Origin: Mesorhizobium sp. B2-4-3
GTDB lineage: Bacteria > Pseudomonadota > Alphaproteobacteria > Rhizobiales > Rhizobiaceae
Length of the DNA stretch: 64,000 nucleotides
Assembly (NCBI RefSeq): GCF_006442815.1
Contig: NZ_VFVL01000018.1
Location: forward strand, 58,545-122,544
Reading direction: 5' to 3'
Shown here: piece by piece, positions 54,961-64,000 of the stretch
Layout: every line of letters starts with the position of its first letter
Position numbering within the stretch: position 1 is the first letter of the stretch
Made by a program: the position numbers and the translations under genes
Notes under the pieces: generated by a model
What the model saw: only the letters and a program-made list of their open reading frames with translations
Told to the model about the DNA's origin: nothing
Database searches by the model: none

Positions 54961-55003
54961 TCCCCAAAAGAAAGCGACCCCGGCAGTTGCTGCCGGGGTC
55001 GTG
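54961..55003 (-). terminator. Hairpin between potF and potG, probable partial terminator
   Basis: GACCCCGGCAG and CTGCCGGGGTC (54976-55000) form an 11-bp perfect stem with a 3-nt loop. On the minus strand it is followed by GCTTTCTTTTGGGG. Placed after the binding-protein gene and before the ATPase and permease genes, it would give more PotF than channel components. Confidence 0.8.
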
Positions 55004-55012
55004 TCTCAATGC

Positions 55013-56110
55013 TTACTGGCCTGTGACGATCTTGGTCCAGGTGCGCGTGATGACGCGCTGTGTCTTGGGATCGTACGGCGCAACCGTGTACAGCTTCTTC
55101 GTCGTCTCTTCGTCCGGATAGACCGAAGGATCTTCCAGGATCGCCTTGTCGATGAACTGCTGCGAGGCCTTGTTGCCGTTGGCGTAGAGCACGTAGTTCG
55201 ACGACTTGGCGATGACTTCGGGCGTCATCATGTAGTTGATGAACTCGAGCGCGTCGGCGGCATGCGGCGCGTCAGCGGGGATCGCCATCTGGTCGAACCA
55301 CATCTGGGCGCCTTCCTTTGGCACCGAATAGCCGATCTCGACGCCCTGCTTGGCTTCCTCGGCGCGGTTGCGCGCCTGGAAGACGTCGCCCGACCAGCCG
55401 ATCGCCAGGCAGATATCGCCATTGGCCAAGGCATTGATGTATTCCGACGAATGGAACTTGCGGATGTAAGGCCGGACCTTCAGCAGAGCTTCCTGCGCCT
55501 TGGAAATATCGTCCGGCGAGGTGCTGTTGGGATCGAGGCCGAGATATTTCAGCGCCGCGGGAATGATGTCGGCCGGGGAATCCAGCACATAGACGCCGCA
55601 ATCCTTCAGCTTGGCCAGGCTCTCCGGGTTGAAGAACACGTCCCAGCTGTCGATCTTGTCGGTGCCGAGCGCCGCCTGCACCTTCTTGACGTTATAGCCG
55701 AGGCCGACCGTGCCCCACATGTAGTTGACCGAATATTCGTTGCCCGGATCGTATTTGGCGGTGCGCTCGGAGATTACGTCCCACATGTTGGAGATGTTGG
55801 GCAGCTTCGACTTGTCGAGCTTCTGGAAGACGCCCGCCTGGATCTGGCGCGCCAGGAAGTTGGCGCTCGGCACGACGACGTCATAACCGCTGCCGCCGGC
55901 AAGCAGTTTCGTCTCCAGGATCTCGTTGGAATCGAAGGTGTCGTAGACGACCTTGATGCCGGTCTTCTTGGTAAAGTCGTCGATGATCGAGCTGTCGATA
56001 TAGTCCGACCAGTTGTAGACGTTGACGACGCGGTCTTCGGCATGGCCGCTTAATGTGAAAAGCGTCAGAAATGCCGACGTCGCCGAAAGCCAGAGCGCTT
56101 TGCGGATCAT
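55013..56110 (-). CDS. potF: Putrescine/spermidine-type periplasmic binding protein, PotF
   Basis: A 365-aa periplasmic binding protein. The signal peptide (MIRKALWLSATSAFLTLFTL, SGHA) precedes EDRVVNVYNWSDYIDSSIID, a sequence typical of PotD/PotF, whose Trp and Asp contact the diamine. Also conserved are VVPSANFLARQIQAGVFQKL, NYMWGTVGLGYN and CLAIGWSGDVFQARNRAEEA. It is the first gene of the operon. Whether the ligand is putrescine, spermidine or another cationic compound is not determined. Confidence 0.93.
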   Translation of the reverse strand: MIRKALWLSATSAFLTLFTLSGHAEDRVVNVYNWSDYIDSSIIDDFTKKTGIKVVYDTFDSNEILETKLLAGGSGYDVVVPSANFLARQIQAGVFQKLDKSKLPNISNMWDVISERTAKYDPGNEYSVNYMWGTVGLGYNVKKVQAALGTDKIDSWDVFFNPESLAKLKDCGVYVLDSPADIIPAALKYLGLDPNSTSPDDISKAQEALLKVRPYIRKFHSSEYINALANGDICLAIGWSGDVFQARNRAEEAKQGVEIGYSVPKEGAQMWFDQMAIPADAPHAADALEFINYMMTPEVIAKSSNYVLYANGNKASQQFIDKAILEDPSVYPDEETTKKLYTVAPYDPKTQRVITRTWTKIVTGQ

Positions 56111-56550
56111 GGTGTTCTCCTTTGGTGAGTGTTCCCTCGCCGGCTCGTCGCGACATGGCGGGGCGGCGTTGATTTAAGACTATTGAGCTTTCCGGAGAGC
56201 GACAAGCGTGAACTGTCCACGCCAGGCTCGGTCGCGGCATCAGGGTTCGAGACATTTTGGCCTTCCCGGCGAGGCACCCGGGCGGCGTCAGCGGCATTGA
56301 CCGCGGCGTAAGCAGAGCTATGACGATGCTGTCCGGTCCCGAGCAGGCCGGCGGAGACACTTGGCAAGATACGCCTGTCTTGTTGTTGCCGTAATCGCAG
56401 CCTGCCCGCCCGGCAACTGGGTTGTCAATGGGGAAGGCTGCCTAAAGCGCGTCGCGCTGAAAGGGATTCAGGCGACGCGCTTTAGTCTTTTGTTTTGATG
56501 CTGTCGTTCTCCCAAAACCGCTGCGCACTTTTGGGCGACATGCATTAACG
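56111..56550. other. Intergenic region with a large hairpin repeat
   Basis: This 440-bp gap has no convincing gene. Its left part should contain the potF promoter. At 56442-56485 CTAAAGCGCGTCGC and GCGACGCGCTTTAG form a perfect 14-bp stem, followed by TCTTTTGTTTTG. Then comes CCAAAACCG...CACTTTTGGGCGACATGCA, the same tail as at 20487-20519. The unit is one copy of the window's dispersed repeat family, and its hairpin could terminate plus-strand transcripts. Confidence 0.7.
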
Positions 56551-57513
56551 TCAATTGGGCGACGGCAGGCCGGTGACGCCGGGACGCGCCGGCCGCGCCT
56601 GGCGCTTGAACTCCAGGCCGATATGGACGAGCAGCGCCGTGACCACGACCGTGCCGCCGATGATGGTGCGCACCGACGGCACTTCGGAATGGACGAGCCA
56701 GACCCAGATCGGCCCAAGGATCGGCTCGAAGGTGCCGAGCAGCGCCGCGATCGCCGCCGGCACCAGCCGCGCGCCCATGGCAAAAAAGGCGAGGCCGATG
56801 CCGAGATTGATGACGCCGAAGGCGAAGAGGAAGCCCATGTCGCGCCCGGAGACCGCGAACGCCGAGGCCTGGGAAGCAGCGAAAGCGCCGGCGAGCAGCG
56901 CCGCGAGACAATTGGCCGGCACCATGCGCACATGGGCAAAGCGCCGGGTGATCACGGTCGCCACCGAGAACATGACCGCAATCAGCAGCGCCAAGCCGTC
57001 GCCGATCGGCGAGACGGCGCCGCCCAGGGATTCGGAGACCATGATGGCGACGCCGGCGATGACGGCGGCAATCGCGATCCAGGTCGCCGGGCTGACCCGT
57101 TCGCGAAACAGGAGCCAGGCAAGAAGCGCCGCCAGCAGCGGCACGCCGGCCTGCATCAAGAGGATGTTGGCGACGGTCGTGTAGGCAAGCGCCACCACGA
57201 AGCTGGTCGAGGCGGTGGCGAAACAGAAGGCGACGCCGAGGCCGGGCAGGCCCATATGCCGGAAGAGTTTCAGGGTGCCGCGCCAACCGTCGCGCCACAG
57301 CATGAAGGCGATGAGAAAGGCCACGGCCCACAGCGAACGCCAGAACACCACGGTCCAGCTGTCACCGACATGGATGAAACGGGCGATGGCGCCGCCGAAG
57401 CTCCACATAAGCGCCGAAAGGAAGACAAGGAGCATGCCGATCCGCTCCTCGCGCGGCGAGACGGCTGGCAAAGCGACAGGCGACGGGGACGGGGCGGTAT
57501 CGGTCATGGACAT
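56551..57513 (-). CDS. DMT/EamA-family transporter
   Basis: A 320-aa inner-membrane protein with ten predicted helices in two EamA repeats (about 25-155 and 170-305). Features are SALMWSFGGAIARFI, ALAYTTVANILLMQAGVPLL, LLFRERVSPATWIAIAAVIA and the second-repeat LLGTFEPILGPIWVWLVHSE. Such proteins export amino acids or other metabolites; the substrate is unknown. It is transcribed alone. Confidence 0.9.
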   Translation of the reverse strand: MSMTDTAPSPSPVALPAVSPREERIGMLLVFLSALMWSFGGAIARFIHVGDSWTVVFWRSLWAVAFLIAFMLWRDGWRGTLKLFRHMGLPGLGVAFCFATASTSFVVALAYTTVANILLMQAGVPLLAALLAWLLFRERVSPATWIAIAAVIAGVAIMVSESLGGAVSPIGDGLALLIAVMFSVATVITRRFAHVRMVPANCLAALLAGAFAASQASAFAVSGRDMGFLFAFGVINLGIGLAFFAMGARLVPAAIAALLGTFEPILGPIWVWLVHSEVPSVRTIIGGTVVVTALLVHIGLEFKRQARPARPGVTGLPSPN

Positions 57514-57716
57514 GACTTGTCAGCGAGTTGCGTTCGACACGATGCGCCAAGGACAACAGGGATTCTGTGTCTCAAACGACGGGACTGTGTCTCAATCGCG
57601 TAGCGCAAAGTAGAAAGCCATGCGTGATCCAGCATTCGCTCAAATGTAGGACAACCTCTCCGCGGTTTACTTTGAGACAGTCAGACCCACACCGATGCGC
57701 AGGCTCGGGCAGCGTA

Positions 57717-59159
57717 TCATCCCTGAAAATCGAAGGCGCTAAGGCCCGTCACCATCTCGTCGAGGCCGAGCGGGCGCGTCACCGGCGGCTCGGCGCGCGC
57801 AAGGCAGCCTACGCGTTCGCAAAGCCGGCAGGCGGGGCCTACCGGCGTGGCGAAGCTTCGCCCGGACTTGCCGGCGGCTGCGGCCGGCAGCGCCGCGCCA
57901 TAGACGATCTCGTCGCGAAAGCCGATATCGCAGCCGAGCAAGAGCGCGGTGCGCCGCGGCCGTTCGGAGAAGGCGCCTTGCGGACCTTCCAGCGTGCGGG
58001 CGATGCACAGGAACTCGGCGCCATCTGGCATTTCCAGCGCCTCGACCAGGATCTGGCCCGGCTGCGAGAAGGCCGCATGGACGGGAAGCTTGGGGCAGCC
58101 GCCGCCGAAGCGGCTCTGCGGGTAGCCCTGGCTGCCGGCCTTGCGGAAGCGGTTCCCGGCATTGTCGACTTCCAGCATGAAGAACGGCACGCCCGATGCG
58201 CCCTGCCGCTGCAGCATGGTCAGTCGGTTGGCCGCCTGTTCGAAAGAGACGCCGAAGCGGGAACGCAAGACGTCGATGTCGTAGCGGGCGCGAACGGCCG
58301 CCGCATGGAAAGCCTGATAGGGCATCATCAGCGCATGCGCGGCATAGCGGCCGAGCTCGAAGCGGGCGAGCCGGCGGGCCTCGTCGGTGCCGAGCTTCAG
58401 CGCCTGGAACTCAGCCGCGATGGCCACTGACATGCGCATCAGGCTCGCCTCCATGGCGACTTCGCGCAGCTGGTCGAAAGGCGACAGCCGCTCAGAGAGG
58501 AACAGGCGCTGCGAATGGCGGTCGTAACGGCGGCGCCAGTTGGGCATGGTGGCGACCGGCAGCACCTTGACGACGATGCCATGCTCGCGCCTCAGCCAGG
58601 CCTTGAGCGCGCCGGACAGGTCGTCGCCGGGTTCGAGCACCGATGTGAAAGCTTCCGCCTCCTCCTCCAGCGAAGCGAAGTGGTTCGGCCGGCGCTCGAA
58701 CACTTCGTGGACTTCATCGGCGGGCAGGCGCGTGCCGGACAGCGCGGTTGCCCTGCCCTCCCTGGCCAGAAGCTGGTTGAGGTCGGACAGACGCTCAGCC
58801 TGCTCGCGGTAGGCGCGAAACAGTTTTACCATCGCCGCCGAGGCGTTCGGCGCGGTCTCGGCGAGATCGATCAGTTCCTGATCGCCGGGCAGTTCGCCGG
58901 CAAGAAGCGGATCGCTGAAGGCTTCGCGCAGTGCCGCGATCGAGCCTTTCGTCTCTCCTTGCAATTCATGCGGATCGACCTTGTAGACGGAGGCCAGCTT
59001 GAGAATGAGCTGCACCGTCAGCGGCCGCTGGTTGCGCTCGATCAGGTTGAGGTAGGAAGGCGAGATGCCCAACCCCTCGGCCATCGCCGTCTGGGTCAGG
59101 CCCCTGGCGTTGCGCAGCCGGCGCAGCCGCGGCCCGGCGAAGATCTTCTGGTCGGCCAT
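57717..59159 (-). CDS. scfR: ScfR/RamB-type short-chain fatty acid regulator
   Basis: A 480-aa XRE-family regulator. The N-terminal helix-turn-helix (about 8-65) has LRRLRNARGLTQTAMAEGLG and ISPSYLNLIERNQRPLT. An IrrE/peptidase-like region (about 150-330, RHSQRLFLSERLSPFDQLRE) and the ScfR C-terminal domain follow, with FFMLEVDNAGNRFRKAGSQG and the cysteine-rich CRLCERVGCLARAEPP. Homologues (RamB, PrpC-type ScfRs) control isocitrate lyase and acetate or propionate metabolism. It is divergent from aceA, which fits direct control. The in-frame ATG at 59159 is preferred over 59168, because AAGG then has proper spacing. Confidence 0.9.
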   Translation of the reverse strand: MADQKIFAGPRLRRLRNARGLTQTAMAEGLGISPSYLNLIERNQRPLTVQLILKLASVYKVDPHELQGETKGSIAALREAFSDPLLAGELPGDQELIDLAETAPNASAAMVKLFRAYREQAERLSDLNQLLAREGRATALSGTRLPADEVHEVFERRPNHFASLEEEAEAFTSVLEPGDDLSGALKAWLRREHGIVVKVLPVATMPNWRRRYDRHSQRLFLSERLSPFDQLREVAMEASLMRMSVAIAAEFQALKLGTDEARRLARFELGRYAAHALMMPYQAFHAAAVRARYDIDVLRSRFGVSFEQAANRLTMLQRQGASGVPFFMLEVDNAGNRFRKAGSQGYPQSRFGGGCPKLPVHAAFSQPGQILVEALEMPDGAEFLCIARTLEGPQGAFSERPRRTALLLGCDIGFRDEIVYGAALPAAAAGKSGRSFATPVGPACRLCERVGCLARAEPPVTRPLGLDEMVTGLSAFDFQG

Positions 59160-59171
59160 CCGTGCCATCCT

Positions 59172-59339
59172 TGACAGGAATTTACATGGGTATCAAGTCC
59201 GGGGTCCATTACGCCGTTTTTACAATCGTGACAAATTTACAGAGATAGCTTGTCAATGACAACACAGCTTTTCCTTTATTTTCAGCGCCAAATGGCGGTT
59301 TTTCTGGGCGTTTTTCGCGCTGCAATGTAAATGATGTCA
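59172..59339. promoter_or_regulatory. Three TGACA-ATTTACA motifs in the scfR-aceA gap
   Basis: TGACAGGAATTTACA (59172-59186), TGACAAATTTACA (59229-59241) and, on the minus strand, TGACATCATTTACA (59326-59339) share TGACA and ATTTACA separated by 3, 1 and 2 nt. One copy lies just before the scfR start and one toward the aceA promoter. They are good candidates for ScfR binding. Confidence 0.5.
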
Positions 59340-59411
59340 CACGCAGACATCGCAACGCTATACGTTCGTGATGTAGCGCTGAAGCAGGTTCCAAACGATC
59401 CGGAGTGACCA

Positions 59412-60701
<1,290 letters not shown>

Positions 60702-60755
60702 CGGATAACAACCAGAGGAAACGCCCGCAGGGCATCTACATCGAGGAGAAGAGCA

Positions 60756-60998
60756 ATGGCATCGATAAGCCGTGTCAAGGAAAGGGCAGAAGAACAATCG
60801 AGCGCGATGAGCGTCGACCAGCAGGCGACGATCCGCATGCTCGCCAACGATCTGCACCGACTCAACCAGTCAGTCATGAAGGCAGTCGAGGCCGGCGTCT
60901 CGGTGGAACTGGTGCGCTCGGCCAGGCACCATGGCGGCGACGGCAACTGGGGAGACCTTTTGATCCCGGTGATCGTTACCCAGCAGAGCCACACTTGA
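60756..60998 (+). CDS. Small conserved hypothetical protein after aceA
   Basis: An 80-aa soluble protein, helical at the start (ISRVKERAEEQSSAMSVDQQ, ATIRMLANDLHRLNQSVMKA) with a short C-terminal part ARHHGGDGNWGDLLIPVIVT. GGAGAAGAG precedes the ATG. It lies 54 nt past aceA and before a terminator at 61024, so it probably shares the aceA transcript. No family recognised; a role in glyoxylate metabolism is only suggested by position. Confidence 0.75.
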   Translation: MASISRVKERAEEQSSAMSVDQQATIRMLANDLHRLNQSVMKAVEAGVSVELVRSARHHGGDGNWGDLLIPVIVTQQSHT

Positions 60999-61023
60999 CG
61001 TAACGTCAACAGTCTCGGCGAAT

Positions 61024-61066
61024 GTCTCCCGCGCGCTATACGTTCGGGAGACTATCGCTTTTTTTC
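61024..61066 (+). terminator. Rho-independent terminator of the aceA transcript
   Basis: GTCTCCCG (61024-61031) and CGGGAGAC (61045-61052) pair and are followed by TATCGC and seven Ts. Confidence 0.88.
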
Positions 61067-61222
61067 GGTTTGCCTTCACCGTCAAGGGTACGACTTGCTC
61101 CGAATCTCGGAATTTCTTGCTATATTTTCGACCTCGACCGTTTCAGCTTGACACCGGCCGCGATCTCACCCAATTGTGCCTCAGGTTTCAACCCTGCATT
61201 GAACCAGAGTGCCAGCCCGCCG

Positions 61223-61669
61223 ATGTGTCCCGCCAATCGTGACGACTCCGACAAACACCCGAAACCGGCGGCCCGGGCTGGCGCGGCAGCTGCGGACTTT
61301 TCCAAAGTGCTCGTCGTCGGCAAATCGACGATCAACCGCGTCGTGGTGTCGAAAATCGTCGAGAAATCGGGGCTGAAGCCGATCTCGGAACCGCCAGAGG
61401 CCGCCGAGAAGACGCTGACCGGCCAACTGCCCGGCGCCGTCATCCTGGACGGCGGCCCGGACAACAAGGATTGCGACCGGCTGATGTCGGCCATCGACGC
61501 GCTGCGGCGCGCCTCCGGCAAGCCGCTGCCCGCGGTGATCCTGCTTTCAACCAGGAATGGCACACCGGAAAGCCTCGGGCTGTCGAGCGTGGTCGATGCG
61601 GTGGTTGTCAAGCCGATCACGCCCGAGAAGCTGCAACCGGTGGTCGATCGCCTGGTCGGGCGCGGCTAA
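61223..61669 (+). CDS. Degenerate response-regulator receiver protein
   Basis: A 148-aa protein with a 30-residue Pro/Ala-rich lead and one receiver-fold domain (FSKVLVVGKSTINRVVVSKI, GAVILDGGPDNKD, AVILLSTRNGTPE, VVDAVVVKPITPEKL). The phospho-acceptor-like Asp (VILD), the Ser/Thr and the Lys (VVKP) are present. The acidic pair that binds magnesium after the first strand (normally VDD) is replaced by GK, so ordinary phosphorylation is doubtful. No output domain. The ATG at 61223 is favoured because the upstream extension is compositionally unlike coding sequence. Confidence 0.75.
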   Translation: MCPANRDDSDKHPKPAARAGAAAADFSKVLVVGKSTINRVVVSKIVEKSGLKPISEPPEAAEKTLTGQLPGAVILDGGPDNKDCDRLMSAIDALRRASGKPLPAVILLSTRNGTPESLGLSSVVDAVVVKPITPEKLQPVVDRLVGRG

Positions 61670-61686
61670 GGCCCCCCTAAACCTGG

Positions 61687-62400
61687 TCAGCCTGCAGCGG
61701 CGATGCTTTCGACCAGTTCGGGCAGTTCGCTCAGGTCGGCGATCTGCCGGAAACGCGGCGCCGCGACCGGCGCCTCGGCATGCTCGGCCGCCCAGGTCAA
61801 TTCATGCGGGACATAGATACCCCAACCGCCGGCGTCGATGGCAGGCACGACGTCCGACCTGAGCGAGTTGCCGACCATCATGCTCCTTTGCGGTCCGTCG
61901 CCATGGCGGCTGAAGATGCGGGCATAGGTGGCGGCGCTCTTGTCGCTGACGATCTCGACGGCGTCGAAGAGCTCGCCCAGTCCCGATTGCGCAAGCTTGC
62001 GCTCCTGGTCCATGAGGTCGCCCTTGGTGATCAGCACCAGACGATAGCTGCCGGCCAGCTTCTCGACCGTCTCGCGCGCATGCGGCAGCGGCTCGATCGG
62101 GTGGCTGAGCATGTCGCGTCCGGCAGCCAGGATTTCCGCGATGGTCGAGGCCGGAACACGGCCTTCGGTAACCTCGATCGCTGTCTCGATCATCGACAGC
62201 GTGAAGCTCTTTATGCCGAAGCCGTAGAGGCCGAGATTGCGCTTTGCCGCTTCAAGCAGGTTCGCCGAAATCCGGCTTGCATCGCCATGCTCGGCAAGCA
62301 TGGCGAGGAAGCGCTGTTCGGTCATGCGGAAGAACTGCTCGTTCTGCCACAGCGTGTCGTCGGCATCGAAACCGATCGTCGTCAGATGAGAGGCGGGCAT
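61687..62400 (-). CDS. HAD-superfamily hydrolase
   Basis: A 237-aa phosphatase-like protein. Motif I is GFDADDTLWQNE (nucleophile and acid Asp), motif II LVLITKGD, motif III the Lys in VEIVSDKSAATY and motif IV VGNSLRSDVVPA. The cap is helical (about 20-110). Substrate unknown; the group is annotated as phosphoglycolate phosphatase-like or nucleotidase-like. The ATG at 62400 (MPASHLTTIG) is chosen although its ribosome site is weak. Convergent with the receiver gene. Confidence 0.88.
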   Translation of the reverse strand: MPASHLTTIGFDADDTLWQNEQFFRMTEQRFLAMLAEHGDASRISANLLEAAKRNLGLYGFGIKSFTLSMIETAIEVTEGRVPASTIAEILAAGRDMLSHPIEPLPHARETVEKLAGSYRLVLITKGDLMDQERKLAQSGLGELFDAVEIVSDKSAATYARIFSRHGDGPQRSMMVGNSLRSDVVPAIDAGGWGIYVPHELTWAAEHAEAPVAAPRFRQIADLSELPELVESIAAAG

Positions 62401-62544
62401 ATGCGGACACCGTTCTTCATGGACGACCGGTTTAGCCGTTGTCACGGCCTGCCGCCAGCCTGAAGACGGACGCGTCCGGTGCCTCCCCTTCCCTTCCCCC
62501 ATGGCGCCCGGCTATAGTTCGAAATCCGCAACACAATCTGGTGA

Positions 62545-63981
62545 ATGATGCCGCCTGAAAAAAAGGAAGTCCGTCCGTCAAGCCGGGGGGGACGCGCCCG
62601 CACGCCTGCATTCCTGAAAAACCAGCGTGGTGTGAAAAACTGGAAGGAAGCCAGCGCCTGGCTCGAATGGCGCGGCATCGAGGACATCGAATGCATCACG
62701 CCCGACCAGGCGGGCGTCGCCCGCGGCAAGATGATGCCGTCGAAGAAATTCACTTCCAACACCTCGCTGGCGCTGCCTTCGGCCGTGTTCATGACGACGA
62801 TCTCCGGCGGCTATCCCGAGGACGGCAACGGCTTCCATTATCCCGAGGACGACGGCGACCTGAAGCTGCTGCCCGATCTTTCGACGCTGACCGTCGTGCC
62901 CTGGGAAGAGGATCCGACGGCCGCGGTCATCTGCGATCTCGTCCACCAGGACGGCCGCTCGGTCGAGTTCACGCCGCGTAACGTGCTGAAGCGCGTGCTG
63001 GCCGCTTATGACGAACGCGGCCTGAAACCAGTGGTGGCGCCCGAGATCGAATTCTATCTGGTGCGCAAGAACCCCGATCCGGACTATCCGCTGACGCCGC
63101 CCGTCGGGCGTTCGGGACGGCCGATCGGCGGCGGCGCCGGCTATTCGATCGCCGGCGTCAACGAATTCGACGAACTGATCGACGACATCTACCATTTCTC
63201 GGAACGGCAGGGCCTGGAGATCGACACGCTGATCCATGAGGAAGGCGCCGGCCAGCTCGAGATCAATCTGCGCCACGGCAATCCGATCGAGCTCGCCGAC
63301 CAGGTCTTCATGTTCAAGCGCACCATCCGCGAGGCGGCGCTAAAGCACGAGATCTACGCCACCTTCATGGCAAAGCCGATCCAGGGGCAGCCGGGCTCGG
63401 CCATGCATATTCACCAGTCGGTCGTCGACAAGAAGACCGGCAGGAACATCTTCTCGGCCGAGGACGGCTCGGAGACCGATGCGTTCTTCCACTTCATCGG
63501 CGGCATGCAGAAGCATGTGCCGAACGCGCTGGTTATGTTCGCGCCTTACGTCAATTCCTATCGCCGGCTGACGCAGCAGGCTTCGGCTCCGGTCAACAAC
63601 AAATGGGGCTATGACAACCGCACCACCGCCTTCCGGGTGCCGCGCTCGGATCCGGCGGCGCGACGCGTTGAAAACCGCATCCCGTCCTCCGACGCCAACC
63701 CCTATCTGGCGCTGGCGGCCTCGCTTGCCTGCGGGCTGATCGGCATGACCGCGAAGGTCAAAGCCGAGCCGCCGGTGCTGACCACGGCCAACGCTGATGA
63801 GATCGATCTGCCTCGCAGCTTGCTGGAAGCGGTCGACCTGTTCGAGGCCGACAAGGAGCTCTGCGCGCTCCTTGGCAAATCCTTCGCCGCCACATACGCG
63901 GCGATCAAGCGGGCCGAATTCGAGACCTTCATGGAAGTGATCAGCCCGTGGGAGCGGGAGTATCTGCTGTTGAACGTGTAG
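62545..63981 (+). CDS. Glutamine synthetase-family enzyme, possibly gamma-glutamylpolyamine synthetase
   Basis: A 478-aa GS-fold ligase. The catalytic core is intact: APEIEFYLVRK, EEGAGQLEINL, GSAMHIHQSVVD, NSYRRL, YDNRTTAFRVPRSDPAARRV and ENRIPSSDANPYLALAA. This set suits the GlnA/GlnT/PuuA-like group better than housekeeping GlnA; the adenylylation Tyr loop is not evident. The polyamine transporter six kb away makes gamma-glutamylputrescine synthetase an attractive guess, not a demonstrated one. The first 29 residues are basic and unusual, so translation may start later, for example at the GTG of VKNWKEA. Confidence 0.85.
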   Translation: MMPPEKKEVRPSSRGGRARTPAFLKNQRGVKNWKEASAWLEWRGIEDIECITPDQAGVARGKMMPSKKFTSNTSLALPSAVFMTTISGGYPEDGNGFHYPEDDGDLKLLPDLSTLTVVPWEEDPTAAVICDLVHQDGRSVEFTPRNVLKRVLAAYDERGLKPVVAPEIEFYLVRKNPDPDYPLTPPVGRSGRPIGGGAGYSIAGVNEFDELIDDIYHFSERQGLEIDTLIHEEGAGQLEINLRHGNPIELADQVFMFKRTIREAALKHEIYATFMAKPIQGQPGSAMHIHQSVVDKKTGRNIFSAEDGSETDAFFHFIGGMQKHVPNALVMFAPYVNSYRRLTQQASAPVNNKWGYDNRTTAFRVPRSDPAARRVENRIPSSDANPYLALAASLACGLIGMTAKVKAEPPVLTTANADEIDLPRSLLEAVDLFEADKELCALLGKSFAATYAAIKRAEFETFMEVISPWEREYLLLNV

Positions 63982-64000
63982 GGGAGTAGGGGAGTAGGGG
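63980..64000. repeat. Short tandem octamer at the right edge
   Basis: AGGGGAGT is repeated from 63980, beginning in the stop codon of the glutamine synthetase-like gene, and runs off the window edge after two and a half units. Confidence 0.7.

Noticed and set aside
61022..61222. N-terminal extension of the receiver protein
   Set aside because: The region overlaps the aceA terminator and has promoter-like AT-richer sequence; coding character begins near 61223.

Overview
The window looks like a chromosomal segment of a Mesorhizobium-like member of the Rhizobiales. It is GC-rich, densely coding and operonic. Several traits point to this group: hisS followed by hisZ, an alphaproteobacterial HisRS/tRNA-His pair, a phasin, a PdhS/PleC/DivJ-type kinase preceded by a CtrA box, a scfR-aceA pair, and an NfeR1-like small RNA with anti-Shine-Dalgarno loops. 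Palindromic intergenic repeats of the kind seen in Mesorhizobium also occur. I see no insertion sequence, prophage, CRISPR array or rRNA. The assignment is inference from gene content, because no alignment could be run.

Layout. 1-4.4 kb: the 5' end of hisZ, hisS, two small unknown genes, tag and an L,D-transpeptidase. 4.7-13.7 kb: a FolD paralogue with altered active-site residues, glcDEF (glycolate oxidase), a DUF3422 membrane protein, and a FadR-type regulator with an LldD-like FMN hydroxyacid dehydrogenase. One 19-bp operator-like sequence lies before both glcD and the regulator gene. 13.7-26.6 kb: housekeeping and regulatory genes (PPP phosphatase, amidotransferase, rsmE, gshA, DUF937 repeat protein, DUF1127 protein, LysR, a GGDEF/EAL protein, xseA, a DmpA-type peptidase). 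27.3-42.2 kb: a divergent GntR gene and a long co-directional accessory cluster. It holds an FAH hydrolase, an alpha/beta hydrolase, an amidohydrolase, a complete Liv-type ABC transporter whose second ATPase is fused to a Tm-1-like (UPF0261) domain, a flotillin, an SRPBCC protein and an SRPBCC-quinone oxidoreductase fusion. 42.2-50 kb: tRNA-His, the triple-hairpin sRNA, a phasin, a large PAS histidine kinase and acetoacetyl-CoA synthetase. 50-57.5 kb: an AsmA protein, the potFGHI polyamine transporter and an EamA exporter. 57.7-64 kb: scfR, aceA, two small genes, a HAD hydrolase and a glutamine-synthetase-family enzyme.

How the genes fit together. Glycolate or lactate oxidation (glcDEF, lldD) yields glyoxylate or pyruvate, and isocitrate lyase also yields glyoxylate. 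Phasin and acetoacetyl-CoA synthetase are both part of polyhydroxybutyrate metabolism. PotFGHI plus the glutamine-synthetase-like enzyme could support polyamine use. The 27-42 kb cluster reads as an import-and-degrade pathway for an unidentified compound.

The points most worth following are the NfeR1-type sRNA beside the phasin gene, the LivF-Tm-1 fusion within its cluster, the FolD paralogue lacking the catalytic lysine, the shared glc/lld operator, the CtrA box before the kinase gene, and the three matching motifs between scfR and aceA.
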